Positions 52,742 to 64,000 of a stretch of DNA of 64,000 bases are shown here, one piece after another. Made by a program: the position numbers and the translations under genes. The stretch's first letter is position 1. Each line of letters opens with the position of its first letter. This DNA comes from Dasyornis broadbenti (Eukaryota > Chordata > Aves > Passeriformes > Dasyornithidae). Under the pieces are notes generated by a model, which was given only the letters and a program-made list of their open reading frames with translations, had not been told where the DNA came from and did no database searches. The stretch lies in the NCBI GenBank assembly GCA_013397935.1, contig VZRN01005622.1, forward strand, positions 7,184,744 through 7,248,743, in the 5' to 3' direction.

Positions 52742-54462
52742 GAAGACTATTCTATAAAAACAATGGACACTTCAGAATTGTTTTTAAAGCCTAATGGCCG
52801 ATCAAGCTGTATGAATACCTTAGCCAAATATTTTGTAATATTCTAAATGAAAGCCACAACACAAAAGATACTTTTTAAAAATATATCCACACCACCAACA
52901 ACTAGTGAATATTTGGTATAGTGTCTTTATACTTGGGAATGCTAAACTGACTAGTTTACAACTTCTAGAATGCTACATGAAAACCTTTATTATTTCATCC
53001 GTGCTAAACTTAGAGTGGGAAATGCTAATAACGCTCAAGCATCAATCATAAAAAACTTTTAACAATGACTGTTGCAAGAAACTTGAAACAAGTATGTTCT
53101 GCCCTGAAACAGCAGAAAAGTAGACACAGTCCATCCATTCCCAAGATATTAGATAATGGCTCAGGTATGATCAATAGCAATCAAATTAGCCAAAACAGAG
53201 CACACATGCATGCTGCACTAAAGGACCATTTCAGGATTACATTTTGTGTATTATAACCATGAATTATTACGAATATTCATATACAAAAATCTAAAGTACA
53301 GCTTTTGGATTTAGGCAGTCCCGTATCAACACACTGCAGCTGACAACATTTTCTTAGTATTAAATTAGATAAATCTCCCTGCACTCTACTTTACTAGCCA
53401 AGCACTTTTTATACAACTCTCAAGCCAACAACCTTCTGCAATTTAAGTATGATTTAGTGCAAGAGAAGCAATGAGTATTATAAAATTTATGCTTGTTCAC
53501 CTTCTCTCCCCACAGAGAAGGGCAAGACATTTTTTCATGTAAATATGTATTAGATCCAAATCATTTAAATAGATATTATTCCATAGAGAACATGATGCTG
53601 CATATGCCCATTTCAGCTTCATGTTACTAAATAAACTGCAAGATAATGATGTTGCCTTGCTCATCCTAAAGGACACTGAAAATATTTCTAGGCATTTCAA
53701 ACAGAAGTAAAAGGAAGAGACTTCCACGAGAAAAAAAGAAAATCTAGGGTGACTCTTAAAAAGCTACGTAAAGTGAAGACAAGTTACTGGCAAATTAGGA
53801 AATCTCCTTCGGAACAGGTCACAGCTGCCACAGAAAAAGTATAGCTCAGGTACATGGAGTCTTTAAAGTTTGAATAGCAAATCATTGCTATCATCCACTT
53901 TAATTTTCTTTTAAATGGAGAAGGGAAAGCTAATCACATTTGCAAGGAGAAAACCAAGAAACTTTAGACAGGTGACTAATTCTAAAAGTTAATGTAGGAA
54001 TGCTAAATGCAAGGTGCCAAATGCTGATTTGTCTCTAATACGTCTCAGTTATATTTAGCTACAAGTGTAACAGCTTGAATGGAAAAGAGACAGAATAGGG
54101 GAAACTTAAACAGTGTCTTGAAATGAGAGCTTTAAGCATCACTTTTAAGTGACTGCCTGTAGCTCCCTGCTTTTCACAAAATGAACTGGAAGTTAATCAG
54201 CACTTTACCACACAATGCATTTTAAGTTAACAATTTATTTCTAAATCATGTCTGTATTTAAAGTGAGGAAAACTGTCATTTGACTTGAAGCTATCACATA
54301 TCATGTGGGCCACAGTCAGTTATCTCACAATACAGTCTGACCTCTACTTGATTTTAAAATAGGATAATCACCTTCAACTGTGTATGAACCTTGAACATTA
54401 TCAAAAACAGTTTTATTGCATCAACGATTTATTAATAGTCTTATATTAATAGTAATGTAACT

Positions 54463-55130
54463 TTGACTTTACAAAGTCATAAAGATGACGAGAAACACAG
54501 TCAAGACTTATTGTGCTACCTATTTTATTTTAGGCTTCTAAGGCAACCTCATGACACAATCAGAAAAACTATCCTGAAAGTAAGAGCTACAAAGGAAAAA
54601 CAACAGAATACACATGTATCGTCCCAATTCAACAGCAAAGCAGGAAGGATACAGACAGTATAATGAGTTCAGACAAATACTGAAACCTTTCAAGTACCAA
54701 AATTGTCCTGTAGCCAACTGTGCTTGGAATGGGAGAACTGCTCATGCTGAGACAGGTAACCTCTGGACAAGCACACAAGCAGGGACTGCTGCAAGGAAGA
54801 GGCGTGAGCCTTATGTGGGAACGTGCTAAGCCAGATTCCCCTTCCAAGCAAAGCACTGCGAAACACCCAAAGCCTGCAGGCTCACATTCAAAACAAATCT
54901 GAGGAAGAAGATGTTCCTCCCAGACCTTACTGGTTCCAAGCACTCGCCGTGGCCGCCCTGCCATGCTGTGCAGTCACTTTTAGAGCTGCTGGCCCCATTG
55001 CACCACAGTTTAAACAAAGAGCAGCTAAGAAAGTACAATATTCTATAACTGGCATTTACAGCATCGGCCTTGGACTTCTAATCTTTACCAGACGGGCACA
55101 CAAATCAATCTATCAGCTCATAAAGGTATG
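54463..55130 (+). other. GC-rich cluster of exon-like segments, coding status unknown
   Basis: Several plus-strand features crowd here. A segment at 54534-54579 has a TATTTTATTTTAG acceptor and a GTAAGAG donor. A segment at 54714-54755 has a GTCCTGTAG acceptor and a GTAACC donor. An acceptor TTCCTCCCAG precedes 54924. Read in phase, the three give a short open chain ending at a TAG at 54981-54983. Separately, an uninterrupted frame from 54808 to 55230 crosses an AAAG/GTATGC donor at about 55125. It encodes two hydrophobic stretches (around WFQALAVAALPCC and YSITGIYSIGLGLLIF), the second followed by basic residues. The two readings use different frames and cannot both be right. Neither resembles a family I know. 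The base composition is richer in GC than its surroundings. It may be an exon of an unrecognised gene, a decayed retrocopy, or chance. Confidence 0.15.
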
Positions 55131-57974
55131 CTTTTTAACCTCTAAAACAGATGGGATTGGCCAGAAACGTCTGGCATGTCAAACTACTAATCACGGCTGC
55201 CCTTTGCACAAAATAACCCACTTAAGCTGAGGCATGGTTGCACTGTTACAGACATTAGTCTGTGGGAAACCCATTTAACTGTCACATACTCCCGCCACTC
55301 TTGCTCTCCCTTAATTAAGCCTAATGCCTTATGCTTTGACCTTTTGTTCTAGCCTATTAACCCTATCTAGTACAAGTTCAAATATGTTAAACTTAAAAGT
55401 TTGTTGTAAAATATTAAATGCCAAGCTACAGAAAGAGTGAGGGATGCTTCTCCACCCTGCAAGTTACCAACCCCTTTACCAAATTTTGAAGCATCGCGTT
55501 AGTCCCAAAAGAGAAAATATGTCCAAACACTAACCAGTTTCACAACAAAAAAAAAAAAGTGGAGTGTCTTCCACTGGCATAGCCTACTTTTTCTTCCTCA
55601 GAGGAGAGAGGAGGGTGAGGAAAAAAAGTAGTGAAACTTCTGTTTGCAACTTCATATCCTCAAGGCTTTCAGGTTTTTATCAACAAAGAAAAGCAGATGC
55701 TATCAGCCAAGATCATACTGCACTCCTTTGCTATTCTCTGAAACCCATAATTAAAAATAAGACATAATTGGTTTACAGTGACCAATTTCTCCTCAATTAA
55801 AGGCTGCCTCTGCCAACCCTCCTCACACTGAGTCACCATCTTGTTCTTTTGACAAGATAGTTACACTTACTATTAACCTGTAATTCTCATCTGCATCTCC
55901 AGGTGAGCTGCATCCTTTGAAGTTTCTCAGAGTTGCATAGACTTAAACAAGAACATAATTTATATATTTCAGCTTGCTGCTGCACACTTTTCCTTTTATG
56001 CAAGCTCAACGAAAGCACAGTGGAGCAGAAGGCAGCTATCTCTCAATTCATGGAGGTTACACAGCATCAACAAGACCAGCAGCTCTGTTTCTAAAGCAGT
56101 ACTCTTTTGGAGAAAGGCCACCCTAAGGGTCCAGAACTCTGACTTGAAAACAAGAATTCTAATTCCAGTGACAGTAACAAACCTCTGATCATGACACTAC
56201 TGCACTCCACAATAAAACTATTTATGTATGCAATGCAAGTTTGATATACCAATGGAGGTATTCCACAATTACTGCTCGTAACTAGTAAACAAAACTATTC
56301 CCCACTCCAAAAAACAACCATGATAAAACATGTAACTGCTTTATAATATTGGTTAGAAACAAAAAACCAGAATTTAAACCGTGTTGGGATTACCATCCAC
56401 GTATACACTGACAAACATGTTGTCAAATCTTTAGCTTAACCACCTTACTGACAAGTTGAATACTTGGTGCAACATCCTTGTTTACAGCTTATGCTTCTGC
56501 AACCCTGACTAAATAGAACTTTTAAAGACAGGCAACAATCTTGAAACAAAGCTTTGAATTACTTTAGCTGGTTTTGAAGATGTGAAAGATTTCAGAAAGC
56601 TTATTGCCACAAAAGCCACTGTCTACTAAGTTCTATTAAAGCTATATAAGAGACCATCTGCTGCTGATCACAACAATTCTCCAGTTTTAAATTGCTAATT
56701 AATTAATTACATTTTAATTCCAAAGTGCCTATCTTACTGATTCTCAGACCAGCAAGTAGTATCATTAACTTTTCTGTAAATACAATTCCTCAGACAACTG
56801 AAATGCACTACAGCAATGCTACACTTCTTTTTTTCTAAATTCAAATAGAAAACATTGAGGGGAAAAAGAAATGGATCTCAGTTTCCATTTATTTCCGAAG
56901 CACTGATTCTGGTTAAATCCAAATATCTCCAATGTAAAAAGTGCGTATATTTTCTAATGATTTCATTTGGCTATATTCTGTCGTGTTGGAGATGTTCAAA
57001 CTGCACTACACAGACCAATGCTGTATTCAAGCAAAGTCAAGCAACACATGGATTTATTAAATAAAAAAGGGGAAAAATAAATCCTTGCATCTTCAATCTA
57101 TGTCATTACAATGGATATGCGAAGTTCTGCAGGCTGGGATTTGGTATGACTGCCTCCAGCTTCTAGACCTTCCCTACTAATGCTCACAAAAGTTGCCACT
57201 GGAGGCAATGCAAATGAGTCCTAAGAGAGACCAGAAACAAAACAACAACTGCTTGTCAACCATTACATGCCCAAATTGTATTCTTTATGCTCATCAGCAT
57301 TCTCAAGTTCTTAGGCATGCATGTAGGCCCACCGAGGACAGTGGGGCTACTCAAGTGAATAAAATGACTCACAAACCAAAGTGCATACACATAAGCAATC
57401 ACTGGACAACACTTGGGGAATTATTCCCTGGTATCAAAGAAAAATAGGATTTAAGAAATGGGAACCAAGGGAGCAAATCCAAACAAAATGACAGTGATGC
57501 TAAATGTCCACAAGCCATTATAACATAATATCTAATAATGATTTTACTGCGACAGTCCCTTGCCACACAAGCTCAATTTGGATCTGTTTTATTTTAAAAA
57601 ATAAGAGAGATGGTAACACAGTAAGTGTTATTTAATCTTCTCTTTCACTCTGAAATTACATGTAAATCAAGTTTCTTCACTATTTAGCTACGTTCCCAAA
57701 CAAGTAGGCTAAATCTTCAGAACTTAACAGAAAAGTATATACAAAAAGTTCAAACATTACAAAAATACTTATTTCTCTTTAATCAGCACACATACAAAAA
57801 AACTCCCAACTCTTACAGTAAACAAGAAGGATTAACATTAAACATTTATCACTTCAAAACATATTATAATCCTAACAGGCTTATACATGGCACAGTTGTC
57901 TGACAGCTTTGGCAAGACAAAGAACAAACCCCAAACCAAAGAGACAAGGTAAACAACCCAAACAAATTATTTAC

Positions 57975-58059
57975 CTTGAATGTGGTTCCATTAGGAAAGC
58001 TCTTCCTTCAGGAGTCCAAGGATGCATTAATTCTTTTCCTCAAAAATTTCATGCTTGAT
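57975..58059 (-). CDS. candidate start-codon exon of an unidentified minus-strand gene (partial)
   Basis: This 85-base segment is the best exon candidate in the window. On the minus strand it follows a pyrimidine-rich acceptor (TTATTCTTTTCAG) and ends CAAG before a GTAAAT donor. An ATG at 58027-58025 opens 17 codons (MHPWTPEGRAFLMEPHS) plus two bases, so the intron would be phase 2. Two in-frame stops lie upstream within the exon, so if it is coding, translation starts here or at the second Met, codon 13. Another ATG at 58052-58050 opens a 14-codon upstream frame that overlaps the main start in a different frame. The main start has a weak context (T at -3, C at +4). I recognise no family in 17 residues. 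It lies about 6 kb from the CpG-rich right edge, the usual arrangement for a second exon after a non-coding first exon. It could instead be a wholly 5' UTR exon or a chance pseudoexon. No compatible downstream coding exon was firmly found in the remaining 58 kb. Confidence 0.4.
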
Positions 58060-61000
58060 CTGAAAAGAATAACAGAAATCACCCTATGAAAGTCTGCAAA
58101 CCATTTTTTCCTACCTAATATACCTCCATCTACTTTCTTATTGTTGGTGTAACAGAAAGCAAAGCTTTATTTTGGCTAGTAAAAACTAGCCAAATAACAT
58201 TTTTATTTCGGAAGAAAAATGTAGCTCCAAACTTCAGAAATCAAAAGTCTTCCAGACAGAACCACGAGTAAAACTAGTAGAAACAACTCATGTTGTCTAG
58301 ACTTGTACTGACTATAAGGCGACATTATTTCTGCAAGAACAAAATCCACATTCAACTCGAAGGCAGTCCTCTTTTCCTTTCTTTCATTCAAAAAACAGCT
58401 GTGACATGAAAGCCCTCCCTCCTATGTAGTGGTTACTGCTTAACACTTCAAACTTGCATCCATGAACATCAAAATCAGTTTTTAAAGAGCCTCTATTAAT
58501 TTACATATACATAAGGAAAAGACAAGAGGATAGTATAACAGGTGAGAATAATGCTAAATGCCAAAAAATTCGTTAGGAACAAAATGAACTAGTAGAAATT
58601 ATAATATTTGTTTCTGAGAGATTTACGAATTAAATAGTATGCTATCCATCACAACCTTAGAAGTTCTCAGCATTTGTCTCTTATTCTTAAGTGAAAGTTT
58701 GCTAAAGGTTTCAAGCTTCCAGCTAGCCCAGATCATTCTTATTTCTACCATTTCAGCCTTGTTGTTGTGACAAGCCTCACTATTAAAGGTTATCAAGTTA
58801 CCACCCAAGCAGAAAGCTTATATGCACAGAGTCAAATTTAAATACAATAAAATACTTTTTAAAAAATGAAATAAATAGACTTTCTCCACCACTTAGCTGA
58901 ACTTTCCCCTCCCTCCTCCTGCTTGGCAATGGGAGAGTTCCTCTCCTTATTTCAACACCTTTAGCTTCTGTCCTCACAAAAATGCATGCAAAAGCTTTTT
59001 GAACAGAGAATTCCTCTAGCACCGAGGACCTCACAGGTGGGTAGGATAAAGGGGGAAGAATGGGAAGTGTGTGTGCTGGGGGCACATCTGAGCATTTCTC
59101 CCTCCACAAAACCACTTGGGGTCAAGTCAGCTTAGAGAAAACATCGAACTCTGACCACTGCGATGTGCTTGCTAACTGGGAAAAAAAGATACAGGTGTTG
59201 ATCGATGGGTCATCATCCAAAAAAACACCTGTTCAAAGCTTTCAGGTACATGAAATAACAGCAGCATTCTGGACTACTGCCAGCACCAAGACCCAACAAA
59301 AGATGCCCAACAACAGAGCCAATTAAGCTGAAAAATAAGTAAACGCCCTGAAATAGTACATGCAGACACTATTTTAAATCCTTCTTCCATATACATCACA
59401 GAATGAAAAAGTAAGTTGCACCACAGAGGGGTAGTAATCCTCAATACTTGTATTCAACTGGAGGGGATGAAATCTACTATCATAGTAAAAATAAACAGAG
59501 AAATTACAAGCACAGTGGCAAAGGTGGTAATAAACAGTTCAAAGCCATCTCAACTCCATTTTATTGAAAGGGTAAATAAGCTGGATGTGGAATTTTTTGT
59601 GGCCAATGAAAAACAGGACAACAGGTCCTACAGAGCAGAAGAAAGCAGCTCTATTAAAAAACCATACTCATCTTTTCAAGTCACCTGAATTTGAGAAAAA
59701 TAGTTCATTCCAGTATTACTGTTCTATACTACAGATGTAAACAAAACATTTTTCACCACTGACAAGTAGGTGAATTTAATCATTCCTACTTCCAAGAGAA
59801 TACAGATTGCTATCTAGTAGGGAAAAACACAAAACAAAGCACAAAGACCCACTCCACACACCACTGCCATCAAAATTCAATGTATAGATGGGATTTCCTT
59901 TAGGTCAGCATTAAACAGTCCTTTTCGTATTGTTCTAAGTGACTACAAAAGGTTTATGAGAGTTCAGTGATAAAAACAACAGAATTTATTAATTCTGGGG
60001 AAAATTCCATATTCCTTCAATATGTTTTAAAATTTGAGGAGAAAAAAAAAAGGAAGGTTTTCAAGAATATTATTTTATTCCCAAACTCTTCACATCTGGA
60101 CCACTTCCTTTACACACCTTATAGATTTGGAATGTTGATTTGTTTTGTATTATGGACTACCAAATGCAGGATAGGTGATGACACGAAACCACCAACAAGG
60201 CTATCTCCTGGGGCAAGAACCATCATTTCTTTCTACATCTGAGGCAAGCCCTGCTTTCTACATCACTGAAAAGGCCTTTTCAGTTCACTTTCCCGCTCTC
60301 TTTTTACAGTGGGATGGGGCACAGAAGAAACAGAAAGCAGGCAGCCATGAACCTCAAAATTTGCTTTGAAAAAAATGAGCATCAGAGCAACAATAACAAC
60401 TTAGGACCAATGAGAACAAATGTATCATTCATCTGTGAGCAAGCCTTACTGCTTGGATGCGTTTCAACATAGAACTTCATTGACCACTTTTTGGGGCAAA
60501 TTAAATAAACCTTTGTTTTCAAAAAAATAGTTTCATCCAAGACTGGAACACATTTTACATGTAGCGCCTGATCTCTTCACAAGGACTCCCTCTCAACTTC
60601 CTTTCTTCAGAGGATGAAGATCATCCCCTCAGAAGTCTTTCCCAACACCACATTTCTACATTAAACTCAGCCTCTTAGAAACCAGTGACTAAAACACATG
60701 ATCTGTAGCTTCTGCTTTTAATCTGATTTTGTCTATCAACAAAATTGGTTTTCCTCTGCTGAAGGCAATGGTATTTAGAAATAAGCAGTATGAAAACAAA
60801 ATTTCACTTCAGACAGGCAATTAAACAAGAGCAATGAGCTCCAATAACAATTTAAGTATGAGAAGACTATGCCAGGAGGGGTTTGACCCAAGCTAAGATG
60901 TCTAGCAACTGCTTCTTCCCCTTTCTACACATGAATATTTATTTACGTGAGTTTTAGTTCCTGTTCTCCTTCTTCAACCATCAAGCCAAGTGACCTGCAA

Positions 61001-63639
61001 CAGACAGCCAAATAAATTACCAAATTAATTCTTTCAAGTGCTAAATAGGTCCGCTAGCATTTCCAAGTATTTGAAATAAATAATCCAGAAAACCTAAAGA
61101 GCAGGCATTCATCTCTACCAAAAGAATCCCTCTGCTCACTTTTCCCAAGGAATATCTTCCCACTGAGAAACAGGAAAATTTTCACATGATCCCAGATGTT
61201 CACGCAAAGTACTGCCTGCCAACCCTCGTATGCTTGTTCTAATTCACTGTTTTTCAATGCAACTAGTGAAACCTTAACACCAAAATATCCAAAAGCAATG
61301 CCACAACCCTGTTAAACAGTTTCCCCCCAGCTCTCCCCCCCTTTGCTGCAGGCAGGCCAGCACAGCTCAGAGTTACTGTCCTTATCGTTTTGGCCTGTTG
61401 CAGGAAGAAAGAGCAAACCACAAATGCTGTTACCATTAACCTTTTTGCCTTTAGTTCAAGACTGTTTAGACAGACCGTCAAATTTACAGTTTTTATATTT
61501 TTTTGTACATTTATGCATATTCTTTCACACATTCTCCTCCTTCATTCCCTACCTACATACCTTTCTGCTTGCCTGTCATTGCCTGGCCCCCTCAGCAGTA
61601 ATGATTTATACTTCAAAATTTGCACTTCTTGTCCCAAAAAAGTATTTATCTTTTTTTTTTAATCCTCAGGATAGATATCCTATTAACCCTTCCTCCTGCT
61701 CACCACCCAACCCATCACTCAGCATATGGGAGATGAGCCCTGCCTCGCCTGCAGGCCCCACGCATGGGAGGTCGGCCACTAAAGCCCCCCTGAGAAAGGG
61801 ACTTGTGCCCCAAACCAGGCACCCAGCTGGGAACCCCACACTCTCCCCAGGCTCCCTTCTGGATCCTCTCCACTCCCTGCACATGCACATACAGGGAAAA
61901 CAAACACAACCACAAGACTTTTGGGGTTTGAGGCATGGGCAAGCTCTGAAGAGCTATTCTAAAACGAACACAAAATTTATGGTCTTCATGTCTTCTCTGA
62001 TAGCCCTGCAAGGAAGTGTCAAGCACAACCCTAGAGCAGGACAGCTGACTGGGGGAAATGCAACCCTCTGGCTTTGCCTTGGGCGAGTTTATACATGTGC
62101 TTGGCACAACACAAAACAGAGTTTATCTTTTATTACAGTCATGTCCCACACCGTCACTGGTTGAATTAACAGTGCTCTCACTGCTTATGATAATAAAGCC
62201 GGCATTATAGAAACCTCTTGCCAGTGTTCAAAGCCTGGAAAAAAGTTAGCTCTGAGGAGACAAAATAAACTTTAAGCAAGCAAGACTGTCTCATTTCTTT
62301 TAAGCAAGTCCAGCAATATGCAAAACTACAGGCAAATACTATCGCCATAAAGTTAATTCATGTTTGACATCTATAACCTTTACTGAATCACTTTAAAAAA
62401 ATTTCCTTGATGCCTTTTACAGAACAAATTTACCCCAAACACAGCTATCAAACACTGCAGGCGATACATCTAGTGATTAGATCACCCATTTAAGTTTACA
62501 ATATAAAAACATTATTTACTTTTATTTCTTTATCAACATTGTTTTTATGACTACAATAAATTTTGGTTAGCACATCTTTCACTTTAGAAAAAGAAACAAA
62601 TAGGAAGCAGAGAAGAAGAGCATGTTTGCATCCACGATTTTCAACCCCAAGACTAACAGGAAAAAACCCAAAACCTCCATCCAGCATGGTTTGGCATTTG
62701 CCTGCATGTTGTATTCTGTGCATGCATGGCCTACAAAAATCTGAAAGCCATTGATAGCTCTCGCTTATTAGATAACCCAGAAGCATAGGCCCGTCTAGCA
62801 GCAGGTCAGATTTCACCCCTGCCCAAAACATGCAGTCGCTACTCATTACCTCTTCCATCCCACTCACACAAACACCCTTATGAACGCATTTCACTCACGA
62901 CTAACTTGCTGTCTTGCTTTGGAGTCCATGTCAACTCTGTCTCAGGAGACCACCGATAGAACAACCAGTCAGGCTTGTCGACCACAAGTTTGGGAAGGAC
63001 AGCTGCCTCAGACAGCAGAAACCCCAAACCTGCCTGAACACTGTTCTCAAAGAGAACTTTTGCTCTCCAAGATGTTAGCTACTGATGCCCATATAGTAAC
63101 AATTACTCAGATACCATTAAATCTGATCTTAACCACAAGATATCCTCAGCTCAGAGAGCTTTTGTCATCTGGCATCTTAATGTGTCACACTCTGATGTGT
63201 TCAGTCAGCCCAAGAATCAGTAAATCGCATTTGAGTATTAAAGAAAATGTTTCCTACTCACTCAGGAATACACTACCCCCTTTCCACAAGTGACTGCTTC
63301 CTCCCCATAGGTCTTCGCAGATTGGATTCGCACTCTTTGTTAAATAAAGCTTTACGGTATCTCTGAACATTTATAGTGCCATGACTCAGTTAAATTCTAA
63401 TCAGCCTGTGAGCCGTCTGACACTGCAGCAGGTCCCCTCAAAATAAAACAAGGAATAATATCGTCTCCAGATTCCAGAGACATGAGGCAAAAGAGGGCAA
63501 CTTCCACTTCAGCCTTCTTAACAACATAATCCCAAAGCCAGAAATCCCACTGTTTTTTCCAACACCTTCAACACGTGTCAAGCATTTTAGCTGAATCCTT
63601 CTTTAAATTAAAAACCCAGTAAATCACCAGGATACACAA
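58060..63639. other. presumed intron between a first exon outside the window and 57975-58059
   Basis: Contains the longest open frame of the window, 61343-62164 plus (273 codons, TTG start; 246 codons from its first ATG). Its hydrophobic stretch comes from T-rich DNA and its Pro/Ser-rich stretch from a C-rich patch. It opposes the inferred transcription and has no recognised domain. A minus-strand splice-like pair at about 59232-59330 has a good acceptor and an open 33-codon frame but a weak GTGTTT donor. Confidence 0.55.
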
Positions 63640-64000
63640 GACAGAAGAGAGGTGCAGCACAGACACAAGGCTGTCTGCTCGCTACAACGCTGCCCCTCGT
63701 TTCGCCCATACTACGCTTCCTTAGGTTTCACTACCTTCCAGCTTAATCACCCACTGACACTTAGAAAGAACAGCCTCAAACAACGTGTTCCTTAGGGAAA
63801 AACGGAGAGTGGAAGTGTGTGGGGGGGGAGGGAGAAAAAATTTAAAAATTCACCTTTAGAGGGCTTCGGGGACACACACACAAAAAAACCCCCCATGTCT
63901 GGAAAAGTAACCTTTAGTCTAGAAGGGAAACAGCGACGTCCCTAAGGAGCCCGAAGCGATGAGACGGCATCTTTGGGGGGCGCAGGGAGCCGAGCCTGAG
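63640..64000. promoter_or_regulatory. CpG-enriched right edge, probable shore of a promoter CpG island
   Basis: About 15 CpG occur in the last 360 bases, against very few in the preceding kilobases. They cluster at 63680-63715 and especially 63923-64000, where the sequence is GC-rich (GGGGGGCGCAGGGAGCCGAG). This is what the flank of a housekeeping-type promoter looks like. With the exon candidate at 57975-58059 it would place the transcription start of a minus-strand gene just right of the window. No start site or core motif can be fixed inside the window. Confidence 0.35.

Larger units (their letters stand above)
44681..57974. other. mostly no gene recognised; holds two weak exon-like sites
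   Basis: Apart from the sites at 47403-47501 and 54463-55130, this is AT-rich non-coding DNA. A minus-strand splice-like pair at about 48166-48242 has a good acceptor (TTTATTCTTTGCAG), a mediocre donor (GTATGG) and one open frame, and was not called. No repeats beyond homopolymers were recognised. Confidence 0.6.

Noticed and set aside
1..64000. Prokaryote-type systems (operons, CRISPR arrays, phage or defence islands)
   Set aside because: The window has CR1 LINEs, eukaryotic splice signals, microsatellites and no dense coding; no such system is present.

Overview
This is vertebrate nuclear DNA, most likely from a bird. The clearest evidence is three fragments of CR1, the dominant avian LINE. 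Two of them end in the diagnostic CR1 3' terminus (copies of a TGATTCTATG-type octamer motif), and two keep decayed pieces of the CR1 ORF2 C-terminus. I saw no L1, no Alu or B1/B2 SINE and no LTR pair, and recognisable repeats are sparse, which fits an avian genome better than a mammalian one; a non-avian reptile is less likely but not excluded. There are two short assembly gaps. No operon, phage, CRISPR, rRNA or tRNA feature was seen.

No complete protein-coding gene lies in the window. Most open frames are short, overlap on both strands, lack recognisable domains and look like chance. The pattern fits a long intron, or intron plus intergenic DNA, of a gene read on the minus strand (right to left). 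Three weak lines of evidence point the same way: (1) the best exon candidate, 57975-58059 on the minus strand, has a good acceptor, a good donor and an ATG opening a 17-codon frame into a phase-2 donor; (2) CpG density and GC rise towards the right edge, as at the shore of a promoter CpG island just beyond base 64000; (3) C exceeds G on the + strand in most lines I counted. I could not identify the gene from 17 codons.

Layout. 1-22104: AT-rich non-coding DNA with simple repeats. 22105-22186: an 18-base G run and a 29-base gap. 22187-26749: non-coding DNA with dinucleotide repeats and one stretch (about 24340-24560) that looks like a conserved enhancer. 26750-27100: a small internal CpG island. 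29984-30862: two CR1 copies head to tail. 30863-44499: non-coding DNA with a poly-A run abutting a 12-base gap and two short inverted repeats. 44500-44680: a third CR1 with an internal deletion. 44681-57974: non-coding DNA with two exon-like clusters (47403-47501 minus; about 54460-55130 plus). 57975-58059: the best exon candidate. 58060-64000: presumed intron rising into CpG-rich sequence.

Limits: splice-like pairs occur by chance at this length, so every exon call except 57975-58059 is a weak prediction, and even that one needs transcript evidence. Base counts were made by eye.
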